Assembly (NCBI GenBank): GCA_014379045.1 | Contig: JACMMK010000372.1 | Span: 1 to 16,941, forward strand | DNA: 16,941 bases | Direction of reading: 5' to 3' | From: Burkholderiales bacterium | Lineage (GTDB): Bacteria; Pseudomonadota; Gammaproteobacteria; Burkholderiales; CAIKXV01 | Shown here: piece after piece, positions 1-6,350 of the stretch | Layout of the letters: each line of letters opens with the position of its first letter | How positions within the stretch are numbered: position 1 is the first letter of the stretch | Made by a program: the position numbers and the translations under genes | Notes under the pieces: generated by a model | What the model was told of the DNA's origin: nothing | Databases searched by the model: none | The model's input: the letters and a program-made list of their open reading frames with translations, nothing else

Positions 1-212
1 AATTGCTCGACCTCCACCCGCAGTGCCTCGACCTGCGCCCGCACCTCGGCCAGGGCGCGCGACTGTGCATGCGCCTGCGCGCCGCGCTGCCACAGCCGCC
101 AGCCCGGATTGCCGCCGCGACGCAGCAGCAACAGCATCTCGGCCACGTACACCGCGAGCACTGCGGCAAGTACCAGCAACAGCTCGCGCCATGTGATGAT
201 GATCGAATCCAT
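1..212 (-). CDS. Probable DUF2802-type membrane/coiled-coil protein (3' part outside window)
   Basis: Only the first 70 codons are in the window; the gene runs off the left edge. The start is an ATG at 212. The protein begins with a short polar stretch (MDSIIITWRE), then a hydrophobic segment at about residues 10-30 rich in Leu, Val and Ala that looks like one membrane anchor. A positively charged stretch follows (RRGGNPGWRLW), and then a heptad-like helix from about residue 48 (ALAEVRAQVEALRVEVEQ). An N-terminal anchor plus coiled coil, directly downstream of fliT in the flagellar block, fits the DUF2802 family often found among flagellar genes of Gammaproteobacteria. The diagnostic C-terminus is not visible, so the family name is an inference; the anchor and coiled coil are read directly. 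The Shine-Dalgarno sequence is weak, and 89 bases separate the gene from fliT with no clear promoter. Confidence 0.6.
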   Translation of the reverse strand, partial: MDSIIITWRELLLVLAAVLAVYVAEMLLLLRRGGNPGWRLWQRGAQAHAQSRALAEVRAQVEALRVEVEQ

Positions 213-301
213 GACCGCCGGGTCGGGAGGGTTGCACTCGACGCATGGTGCTACCCCGATGCGTTCACGTCAAATCCGGCGTACGCGACCGGGTATACCG
301 G

Positions 302-619
302 TCACCCCGACCGGTAGGTGCGCGCAAGTTTGTTCTGCGTTTCAACCGAGGTCAGTATCTGGCGCAGCTCGCCCATCCAGTCCTGGGTCAGCACGGCGAT
401 CTCCTCATCGCAGGCGATCATCCTCTCGAGCACCGCCCGCTTGCGCTCACGACTGGAAGCGTCGCGCGTCGGGTCGGGGTCGCGCCGGCGCATCGTTTCC
501 ATCGCCGCCGCGCGTTCCTTCTCCATCGCGACGAGTTGATCCCATTGCGCCGAGCGCGCACACACCAGCATGCGCTCGGAGATGGCGAGGGCGGCCTCGT
601 ACGCTTGCAGCGCGGTCAT
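302..619 (-). CDS. fliT: FliT-like flagellar export chaperone
   Basis: A 105-residue, almost wholly helical, charged protein immediately downstream of fliS (27-base gap). Its length, position and composition match FliT. In characterised systems FliT is a cytoplasmic chaperone that binds the cap protein FliD and delivers it to the flagellar type III export apparatus; in enterics it also modulates FlhDC. The helices carry motifs such as YEAALAISERML near the start and CDEEIAVLTQDWMGEL near residues 74-89. The start is the ATG at 619, the natural first codon after the fliS stop. FliT sequences diverge strongly between genera, so the call rests mostly on position in the fliD-fliS-fliT order together with size and helicity. 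Transcription probably continues from fliD/fliS. Confidence 0.75.
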   Translation of the reverse strand: MTALQAYEAALAISERMLVCARSAQWDQLVAMEKERAAAMETMRRRDPDPTRDASSRERKRAVLERMIACDEEIAVLTQDWMGELRQILTSVETQNKLARTYRSG

Positions 620-646
620 GATCGGCTGACCGGAATCGCGTCCCGA

Positions 647-1120
647 TCACGCGGCCCCGAACGACAGCCCCATCCGTGCGCCAGGCATCGGCGCATCGGC
701 GGGCGTCGACGCAGCAACGACACCCGGCAGCGCAGTCGCCAGTGCTTGCCACGCGCTCTTCAGTTCCTGCACCAGCTTCGCGACCTCATCGAGGCGCAGC
801 ACGTCGTTCTTCAGATTCGCCACCGTAAGGCACGTCATCATGTACTCGTAGAGGGCCGCCAGATTCGCGGCGATCTCGCCGCCCTGCTTCAGATCGAGCG
901 CAGGCATCAAGCCTTCGGCCAGGATCGCGAGCGACTTCGAGATGCCCTCGCCCTTCTCGGCGATGCGGCCCTCGACCATCGCGCCGCGTGCGCGCTGCAG
1001 CGCCGCAAGCAGACCGTCGTGCAGCATCAGGATCAACTGCTCGGGCGAGGCATCGGCAATCGTGGTTTCGATTCCGGTTGCGGCGTAGGAACGGCTCGCG
1101 TGTAGCGGATTGGCTGGCAT
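647..1120 (-). CDS. fliS: Flagellin export chaperone FliS
   Basis: A 157-residue protein with the standard FliS layout. The N-terminal cap begins MPANPLHASRSYAATGIETT, followed by SPEQLILMLHDGLL (about residues 25-38), which is the family signature. Helices follow, including GGEIAANLAALYEYMMTCL and the NDVLRLDEVAKLVQELKSAW segment that normally closes the four-helix bundle. FliS binds the disordered C-terminus of flagellin in the cytoplasm, preventing polymerisation and guiding export. The open frame extends 38 codons further upstream to 1234, but that extension has no FliS character, so the ATG at 1120 is chosen. A Pro/Ala/Gly-rich tail of about 25 residues follows the fold. The upstream 195-base gap separates it from fliD. 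Confidence 0.93.
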   Translation of the reverse strand: MPANPLHASRSYAATGIETTIADASPEQLILMLHDGLLAALQRARGAMVEGRIAEKGEGISKSLAILAEGLMPALDLKQGGEIAANLAALYEYMMTCLTVANLKNDVLRLDEVAKLVQELKSAWQALATALPGVVAASTPADAPMPGARMGLSFGAA

Positions 1121-1268
1121 CGGACTCTGGTCCCAGGTTGACGTCAAGACGGTGTGTTCGGAAAGCCCGCGACGGGCGGTGCCTGTCTCGGGCGGCGGGA
1201 GGGTCGTGACCGGTGGGCATGACCCGGTTTTCAACGCGAACCCTGCTCTGTCACCCTCGTACGATCAA

Positions 1269-1295
1269 CCATCGGCAGGAATTTCGATTAATGAA
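1269..1295 (-). promoter_or_regulatory. Weak sigma-28-like element before fliS
   Basis: In the 195-base fliD-fliS gap the minus strand reads TTCATTAA, 11 bases, then GCCGATGG. The -10 half matches six of eight positions of the FliA consensus GCCGATAA at the correct spacing. The -35 half matches TAAAGTTT at only three of eight. It could give fliS and fliT some independent late transcription, but it may be chance. No terminator hairpin with a T tract is visible after fliD, so read-through is also possible. Confidence 0.25.
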
Positions 1296-1315
1296 GACCG
1301 CCGCGGCACTCTTTG

Positions 1316-3310
1316 CTATGACCGCGAGGTGCTGTTGAGCGCGCTCAACTGCTGGGTGAGGAAACTGCTCGTCTGCGACAGGTTGCTGATCAGCACATCG
1401 AGCGCGGCAAACTGCGCGCGATAGCGCTTCTCGACATCGTCGAGTCGGCGCCCGAGCGACGTGCGCTGGTCGGAAATACCGGCGATCGAACGATTGATCC
1501 CGTCGGTGCGGCCCGCGACCGCGCCGGTCGTCCCCAGTTGCGCTCCGGCGAAGCTCGACAGCTGCGCGGCGAAACCGATCGTGTAGCCGACTGCCGCACG
1601 ATCGCCGAGGGCGCCGCCCAGCACGCGCACCGACAGGCCCGAGTCCGAGGTGAGCGTCTGCCCGGAACCGACTGCCGTTGCCGCGCCCAGCGTTCCCGCG
1701 ACATCGACGCCGTCAGTGCGTGTCGGCACGCCCCCGAACAGGCTCGCCAGCGCGCTGCCGCCGGCCAGTTCTGCCTTCGAGGTCGAACCGAATGCGTCGG
1801 AGGTGACGCTGAGGACGCCCGAGCTCTCGCTCACGCGTGCGGAGCGTGCGGCGCCGAGCGCCGAGGCGTTGCCGTTGATCCGTCCCTGCAGTTCAGCGGC
1901 GAGTGCTGCGGCGCTCGCATACGTGCCGGCGGCCAGGGTCACGCTGATCGCGGTGTCGTCGATCAGCAGATCCAGGGTGTCGTTGACGCCGGCGGTGATG
2001 GTCAGCGCCGCGGCGCCGGCACCGACGCTCGCCCCGCGCGTCGCCAGCTGCGTCACGTTGAGGGCATAGCTGCCCGCGGTCACCGCGGTGCCCGCCTTGA
2101 CGAACTGCACCAGCGAGTCGGTGCTCGAGCCCAGCGGTGCGAACAACCCGGCGATGCCACCCGGGTTCGCGGTCAGCGCGCGCGACAGCTTGATCGAATC
2201 GAGCGCGAGTGTGCCGTCGCGCTGGAATGCGATGCCGATGTCGCTGATCGAGCGCAACCCCGGCGTCGTACCTGTCAGCGGCTGGTTGAAGACAGCACGC
2301 AACTCGTTCTGCAAGGTGCGCACCGCGGCGTCGCCGTTGAGCACTGCACCGCTGCGGGTCTGCGCGTTGTAGGCCGACAGGTCGCTCAGCGTGCGGTACA
2401 ACTCGTTGTAACTCTTGACGAAGCTGTCGGCGGCCGACTGGGTACTGCTGGTGTCGCGCGCGACACTGATCGTGACCGGCGTCGCGACGTTCGTCTTCGT
2501 CAGCGTGAGTGTGACGCCGTCCAGCGCATCGGAGATCACGTTCGAGGCTTTGGTCACGTCCACCCCGTTGATCTTCAGCCGAGCATCCTGCGCGCTCGTT
2601 GACTGCGCCAGGTTCTGGGTCGCGGCTGGATCCTGCGTGAGCAGACTCTGCAGCGCTGCGTCGCCGCTGACGCCGATCTTCAGCGCATTCGCGGCCCCCG
2701 GCTTGTCTACACTCAGCACGAGTCGGTACGGCGACGCGCTGCCGTCGTTGATGAGGCTCGCGGTCACGCCCACGCCAGCGGCGTTGATCGCGTCGCGGAT
2801 GCCGGCGAGCGAGCTCGACTCGGGCGCAATGGTGACCGTGCGTACCGCCGAGCCACTCGAGGTGAACGCGCTTCCGGTGTAGGTGCCCGATGTGCTGTCG
2901 AAGGTGCCGCCGGAAATCGTGCCGAAATCGAAGGTGAGCGTGCCGGTGCCCACGGTAGCGGTGTTGGACGCCTGACCCGCGGCGACCAGTCGCTGGCTCT
3001 GCGCGAGCGCACTCACCTCGATCGAGTAGCTGCCCGCGGCGGCGCTGCTGGCGGCGCTCGCGCTGACGGTCGTGGCGTCAGTGCTGCTGGTGGTCACGCC
3101 CTGGAAGCGGCTCGCCACCGCCAGCGCGTTCATCGAGCCCTGGAATTGCGAGAGCGCGCCGCGGATCGTGCCGAAGGCCGAGAGTCGCGCCTGGTAGCTC
3201 ACTTCGCGCGTGTCCAGAACGTTCAGCGGCCGACGCTCCAGCGCCATCAGCTGGCTGACGATGCTGTTCACGTCCAGGTTCGATCCGACACCGGGTGAAG
3301 AAATTGCCAT
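1316..3310 (-). CDS. fliD: Flagellar filament cap protein FliD (enlarged)
   Basis: A 664-residue cap protein (HAP2). FliD sits at the filament tip as an oligomer and catalyses insertion of exported flagellin. The FliD N-terminal domain is clear at about residues 5-110: GVGSNLDVNSIVSQLMALER, then RLSAFGTIRGALSQFQGSM, then GSYSIEVSALAQSQRLVA. The C-terminal domain starts near residue 244 (ARLKINGVDVTKASNVISDA) and ends in a helical tail (DGINRSIAGISDQRTSLGRR, then SSFLTQQLSALNS). Between about 390 and 590 lies an insertion with a second flagellin-IN-like stretch (VTAGSYALNVTQLATRGASV), which makes the protein about 200 residues longer than typical. The ATG at 3310 is fixed by a strong Shine-Dalgarno sequence and sits just after a sigma-28-like promoter. 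The cap is presumably exported with FliT as chaperone. Confidence 0.95.
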   Translation of the reverse strand: MAISSPGVGSNLDVNSIVSQLMALERRPLNVLDTREVSYQARLSAFGTIRGALSQFQGSMNALAVASRFQGVTTSSTDATTVSASAASSAAAGSYSIEVSALAQSQRLVAAGQASNTATVGTGTLTFDFGTISGGTFDSTSGTYTGSAFTSSGSAVRTVTIAPESSSLAGIRDAINAAGVGVTASLINDGSASPYRLVLSVDKPGAANALKIGVSGDAALQSLLTQDPAATQNLAQSTSAQDARLKINGVDVTKASNVISDALDGVTLTLTKTNVATPVTISVARDTSSTQSAADSFVKSYNELYRTLSDLSAYNAQTRSGAVLNGDAAVRTLQNELRAVFNQPLTGTTPGLRSISDIGIAFQRDGTLALDSIKLSRALTANPGGIAGLFAPLGSSTDSLVQFVKAGTAVTAGSYALNVTQLATRGASVGAGAAALTITAGVNDTLDLLIDDTAISVTLAAGTYASAAALAAELQGRINGNASALGAARSARVSESSGVLSVTSDAFGSTSKAELAGGSALASLFGGVPTRTDGVDVAGTLGAATAVGSGQTLTSDSGLSVRVLGGALGDRAAVGYTIGFAAQLSSFAGAQLGTTGAVAGRTDGINRSIAGISDQRTSLGRRLDDVEKRYRAQFAALDVLISNLSQTSSFLTQQLSALNSTSRS

Positions 3311-3314
3311 TGCG

Positions 3315-3322
3315 CACCTCCT
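3315..3322 (-). promoter_or_regulatory. Strong ribosome binding site of fliD
   Basis: On the minus strand AGGAGGTG lies four bases before the fliD ATG. This is a near-perfect anti-16S match and fixes the start at 3310. Confidence 0.85.
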
Positions 3323-3337
3323 GACTCTACGGATCGG

Positions 3338-3364
3338 GTAACGGCAGCGCGCGGCGAAGCTTGA
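3338..3364 (-). promoter_or_regulatory. Sigma-28 (FliA) promoter of fliD
   Basis: The minus strand reads TCAAGCTT, exactly 11 bases, then GCCGTTAC. Compared with the FliA consensus TAAAGTTT-N11-GCCGATAA it matches six of eight in each half. Its -10 shares GCCGTTA with the much stronger fliC promoter in this window, suggesting that this organism's FliA tolerates or prefers T at that position. It lies in the 118-base flaG-fliD gap and would give a leader of about 20 bases containing the strong ribosome binding site. The rest of the gap is GC-rich with no clear T-tract terminator. Confidence 0.6.
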
Positions 3365-3428
3365 GCCTGAGCGCGCGCCGGGGCGCGGGACCGGTTCCGG
3401 GTATCTGTGCGGCGCGGGTGACGCTGCG

Positions 3429-3782
3429 CTAGGCCTTGCTCTTGACGAGCAGCCCCTGCATGCGATCGAGGGCGCGCGAAATCGCCAGCATCTCCTCGGA
3501 GGGAATCTGGCGAATGATCTGATTGTTCGATGGGTCGATGACCTTGATCAGAACCCGACCCGACGAATCGTCGGTGACGAATTCGATCTTGCTCTGCAAC
3601 GCCTGCACCACGCGATTCGATGCCTCGACCGCTGCCTTCACCGCCTTTACCGCGTCCTCGCCGGACTCGGCGTCGGGATCGGGTCGGGCAGGAACGCGCA
3701 GCGCCTCGCCTTCGGTCTGGCGCGGGGCGGATTCGATCCGTCCTGGCCCGGAGTAGGCGGGTGTGGTCGGCTGAATCTGCAT
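3429..3782 (-). CDS. flaG: FlaG-family flagellar protein
   Basis: A 117-residue protein. The first 45 residues are disordered and Pro/Glu-rich. They are followed by a helix (DAVKAVKAAVEASNRVVQAL) and the FlaG fold: SKIEFVTDDSSGRVLIKVID, then the hallmark QIIRQIPSEEMLAISRAL. FlaG proteins sit between fliC and fliD in many polar-flagellated bacteria; in Pseudomonas and Campylobacter they influence filament length, by a mechanism that is not settled. The start is the ATG at 3782 with GGGAGA upstream. The gene begins 73 bases after fliC, beyond a hairpin terminator, and has no visible promoter of its own. It is therefore probably expressed by partial read-through from fliC. Confidence 0.9.
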   Translation of the reverse strand: MQIQPTTPAYSGPGRIESAPRQTEGEALRVPARPDPDAESGEDAVKAVKAAVEASNRVVQALQSKIEFVTDDSSGRVLIKVIDPSNNQIIRQIPSEEMLAISRALDRMQGLLVKSKA

Positions 3783-3803
3783 GACGGCGTCTCCCTGCTA
3801 GAC

Positions 3804-3832
3804 AAACCCCGGCCGGGCATCGGCCCGGCCGG
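3804..3832 (-). terminator. Hairpin terminator after fliC
   Basis: The minus strand carries a perfect 10-base inverted repeat (CCGGCCGGGC, loop CGAT, GCCCGGCCGG) starting about 24 bases after the fliC stop, followed by GGTTTGT. The stem is very stable but the T tract is short, so leaky termination is likely. That would fit abundant flagellin transcripts with a smaller amount reaching flaG. Confidence 0.75.
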
Positions 3833-3855
3833 CGTTCGTGCTACTGACTACTCGA

Positions 3856-5334
3856 TTACCGCAACAGCGACAGCACGTTGTTCGGCAACGCATTGGCCTG
3901 CGCGAGAATCGCGACGCCAGCCTGCTGCAGGATCTGCCCGCGGGTCAACGCGGCCGTCTCGGCAGCGAAGTCCGCATCGCGAATCCGGCTGCGCGCCGAA
4001 CTCAGGTTCTCGGAGGTCGTCTGCAGATTGGCGATCGTGTTGCCGAAGCGGTTCTGCACCGCACCGAGTTGCGCACGTGACTTGTTCACCTGGCTCAACG
4101 CCGCGTCGATGATGCCGATCGCGGTATTCGCGCCCGACGCCGATGAGATATCCACGCTGGTCAGATCGGCGGCCGTCGAACCCAGGGACGTGTTCGCCGC
4201 GACTGCGACGACGCCGTTGCCGACCGTCGATGCCACGGTGAAGCCCGCGTCGGCGAAGAAGCTGATGGTGCCCGACGCACGGCTCGAGTCGGTACCGCCG
4301 CTGGTCAGCGTCGCGGCCGTCGTGTTCGAACCAGTGAACGTGGCGGTACCGCCGCCGGAGTTCAGGAAGTCGTTGACCACGACGTCCTTGCCGTCGGCCT
4401 GCGCGAACGTGAGTCCGGTGCCTGCCGCATCCAGCGTCGCCGTGACCCCGGTACGCCCCGAGACCTGGTTGACTGCCGTGACGACCGAACCGAGGTTGCC
4501 GCCGGTGGCGATCGTCGCGTTGATCGTGGTCGCGGTACCGCCGCCGTTCACGCTGAACGACACCGTTCCGACGGCGCTGACCGCGAACGTTACCGAAGTC
4601 GATGCGCGGGCATTGACGCCGGTGGAACCCGACTGCGCGTTGACCGAAGCGGCGATCGCCGACGCCTGATCGTTCGCGGCGACGGTGACGTTGGCCGAGC
4701 CGTTGCTGCCCGACACGGTCAGCGTCTGCGAGGCTACGCCGTTGCCGGCCGGTGCCGTGTTGGCGGTTGCAGTGACACCACCCAAGCCGGTGGCGCCGGT
4801 GCCCTGGCCCGCGACGGTGTTGTTGCGCAGATCGGTCGCTGCCGCACCCTGGATCGAGACACCGATCGTCTGGTTGGCATCGGCGCCGACTTGGAACTGC
4901 TGGCCCTGGTAGGTGCCGTCGAGGATCTTCAGCCCGTTGAACGTGGTGCTGTTGGCGATCCGGGTCACTTCGGTCACCAGCTGGTTCACTTCCGCATTCA
5001 GCGACTGGCGGTCGCTCGACGAGTTCGTCGCGTTGGCCGACTGCACGGCCAGTTCGCGGATACGCTGCAGGATCTCGCCCGACTGCGACAGGGCACCCTC
5101 GGCGGTCTGCGCGAGCGAGATGCCGTCGTTGGCGTTGCGGCGCGCCTGATCGAGGCCGCGGATCTGCGAGGTGAATCGGTCGGCGATCGCGAGGCCGGCG
5201 GCGTCGTCTTTCGCCGAGTTGATGCGCAGGCCCGAGGACAGGCGCTGCAGGGCCGTCGACAGATTGTTCTGCGAGACGGTGAGGTTACGCTGCGCATTGA
5301 GCGAAGCGATGTTGGTATTGATGACCTGGGACAT
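3856..5334 (-). CDS. fliC: Flagellin, the main filament subunit
   Basis: A 492-residue flagellin. The conserved D0/D1 N-terminus (residues 1-140) begins MSQVINTNIASLNAQRNL and includes LSSGLRINSAKDDAAGLAIA and QRIRELAVQSAN, the latter being the TLR5-recognised segment of beta/gamma-type flagellins. The C-terminal D1/D0 (about 405-492) contains RSRIRDADFAAETA and ends NALPNNVLSLLR. The central domain (about 141-400) is rich in Ala, Gly, Thr, Ser and Asn, has a single Lys, and holds two flagellin-IN-like stretches near 217-245 and 275-320. The protein lacks Cys and Trp. The frame stays open to an ATG at 5400, but the ATG at 5334 is chosen because it gives the universal N-terminus and has CAGGAG six bases upstream. 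Expression is from the sigma-28 promoter at 5442-5468. The Ser/Thr-rich centre is the likely acceptor for the neighbouring glycosylation genes (inference). Confidence 0.98.
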   Translation of the reverse strand: MSQVINTNIASLNAQRNLTVSQNNLSTALQRLSSGLRINSAKDDAAGLAIADRFTSQIRGLDQARRNANDGISLAQTAEGALSQSGEILQRIRELAVQSANATNSSSDRQSLNAEVNQLVTEVTRIANSTTFNGLKILDGTYQGQQFQVGADANQTIGVSIQGAAATDLRNNTVAGQGTGATGLGGVTATANTAPAGNGVASQTLTVSGSNGSANVTVAANDQASAIAASVNAQSGSTGVNARASTSVTFAVSAVGTVSFSVNGGGTATTINATIATGGNLGSVVTAVNQVSGRTGVTATLDAAGTGLTFAQADGKDVVVNDFLNSGGGTATFTGSNTTAATLTSGGTDSSRASGTISFFADAGFTVASTVGNGVVAVAANTSLGSTAADLTSVDISSASGANTAIGIIDAALSQVNKSRAQLGAVQNRFGNTIANLQTTSENLSSARSRIRDADFAAETAALTRGQILQQAGVAILAQANALPNNVLSLLR

Positions 5335-5340
5335 TACAGT

Positions 5341-5346
5341 CTCCTG
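5341..5346 (-). promoter_or_regulatory. Ribosome binding site of fliC
   Basis: CAGGAG lies six bases before the ATG at 5334 and selects that start over the in-frame upstream ATG at 5400. The leader is about 100 bases and contains a perfect 10-base palindrome AAAGGCCTTT at 5412-5421. Confidence 0.8.
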
Positions 5347-5441
5347 AAGTGTTGGTGATTGGATGGTCAAACGTCGTACTGATTGTTTGACATCGCTCAT
5401 CCCTCGCCACTAAAGGCCTTTGCGAGACGCTGTCCCTGAAT

Positions 5442-5468
5442 TTAACGGCCACACCCTTGAAATCTTTA
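5442..5468 (-). promoter_or_regulatory. Sigma-28 (FliA) promoter of fliC
   Basis: The minus strand reads TAAAGATT, exactly 11 bases, then GCCGTTAA. This matches the FliA consensus TAAAGTTT-N11-GCCGATAA at 14 of 16 positions with ideal spacing. Transcription should start near 5435, giving a leader of about 100 bases before fliC. This is the class of promoter expected for flagellin, switched on after hook completion releases FliA from FlgM. Confidence 0.92.
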
Positions 5469-5476
5469 GAGTTTCT

Positions 5477-5537
5477 GGCCGTAACCACCGCGTTGAGAAC
5501 GGGGCGGAGTACAGGTCGTACGTGGTTCCTTACGGCC
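5477..5537. repeat. Interrupted inverted repeat upstream of fliC promoter
   Basis: GGCCGTAACCAC at 5477-5488 is matched by its reverse complement at 5522-5537, interrupted by about four extra bases (GTGGT-TCCT-TACGGCC). The arms are about 33 bases apart, and the pair starts 9 bases upstream of the fliC -35 element. It could be an operator, a hairpin ending wbqC-side transcription, or chance. The rest of the 299-base gap between wbqC and fliC holds the promoter and leader described separately, plus a 10-base palindrome GTTGCGCAAC at 5581-5590. Confidence 0.4.
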
Positions 5538-5633
5538 GCATCGACGGGAACTTGACCGCTGCACGGCGCGCTGTGAAAAGGTTGCGCAACGGTGCGTGAC
5601 CGAGTGCCTGCGCACAGGCTTTGCAGGCCCGCC

Positions 5634-6317
5634 TCACGCCGCGCTGTCGCGAACCACCTCTGCGCGGATGGCCTCGATACTGTCGCGGCAAAGCCGTTCG
5701 AGCATGCTCGACCCCGGTCCCGCCGCGGTGTCGAGAAACGCGAGATCGATGCCGCGCGCCCGGAAAGTCACAGCGTCGTAGAGCTCGCGTCCGCCCGGCG
5801 CGTTCAGATAGCGCGTTGCACCGAGGCGCGCAGCGATCTCGAGGATGCGCTGTTCGCCGCGCAGTTCGGCGTCGAGCGCGAGCGCCGACGATCGCTGCAC
5901 CGGACAGCGGATCCCGAGCAGGTCGAGCACGGCCTGCAGATTGCGCACCAGATAATCGGTGACGTCGACCTCACCGGTGAACAGCGGCAACCGGTCGATC
6001 GGGTCGCCGCGCGCCTGGGCGACGAGCGGAAAGCGCCGCAGATCGGCGCGGAGTCGGGTCATCGCGCCGGGGTCGAGGCGCATGTCGCGGATCGCAGTGT
6101 CCTGCGGCGCATGCGCCAGGTGCAGCGTCAGCCACTGCAGCGTGCCGTCGGCCGCGGTCAGACGGTTGCGATGGACCCATCCCCGGCGCGGGAACTGCAC
6201 GCAGTCGTAGACGACGAACAGGTCGGCGCGCGCGAACAGCCGGAAGTAGCCCGCATACGGATAGAAGTACGGCTGCATGATGGCGACGGTGGTCAACGGT
6301 GGCGCCTCGCTCGACAC
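5634..6317 (-). CDS. WbqC-family protein
   Basis: A 227-residue protein of the WbqC-like family, recognised by its N-terminal signature: TVAIMQPYFYPYAGYFRLFA near residues 10-29, then VVYDCVQFPRRGWVHRNRL near 35-53. Family members occur in O-antigen, capsule and flagellin-glycosylation loci; their biochemical activity is not firmly established, though a role in modifying amino sugars is often suggested. The start is a GTG at 6317 with a GGCGAG-like site upstream. An ATG at 6278 would remove residues before the conserved MQPYFYP and has no ribosome binding site. It is transcribed away from the divergent glycosyltransferase gene 33 bases distant and towards fliC. The context supports a part in making or transferring the flagellin glycan (inference). 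Confidence 0.85.
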   Translation of the reverse strand: MSSEAPPLTTVAIMQPYFYPYAGYFRLFARADLFVVYDCVQFPRRGWVHRNRLTAADGTLQWLTLHLAHAPQDTAIRDMRLDPGAMTRLRADLRRFPLVAQARGDPIDRLPLFTGEVDVTDYLVRNLQAVLDLLGIRCPVQRSSALALDAELRGEQRILEIAARLGATRYLNAPGGRELYDAVTFRARGIDLAFLDTAAGPGSSMLERLCRDSIEAIRAEVVRDSAA

Positions 6318-6350
6318 CCGCGCTCGCCAGCGCGCGCACGGATCCGGATA

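Noticed and set aside
1121..1234. In-frame 38-codon extension of fliS
   Set aside because: The extension is Pro/Thr-rich and unlike FliS; the family N-terminus begins at the ATG at 1120.
3878..4669. Open plus-strand frame of 263 codons antisense to fliC
   Set aside because: The reverse frame of flagellin's repetitive Ala/Thr codons gives a Val/Pro/Ala-rich pseudo-protein; no family or ribosome binding site supports it.
5335..5400. In-frame 22-codon N-terminal extension of fliC to an ATG at 5400
   Set aside because: The universal flagellin start MSQVINTN is at 5334 with a good ribosome binding site; the extension lies in the leader.
5459..5485. Plus-strand sigma-28-like pattern GAAATCTT-N11-GCCGTAAC overlapping the fliC promoter
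   Set aside because: It matches the -10 poorly beyond GCCG, and the genes reached in that direction (wbqC) are on the opposite strand; probably a by-product of the local inverted repeat.
5581..5590. GTTGCGCAAC palindrome followed by TTTT on the minus strand after wbqC
   Set aside because: A 10-base palindrome can form only a three-pair stem with a four-base loop, too weak for a terminator; kept only as a note.
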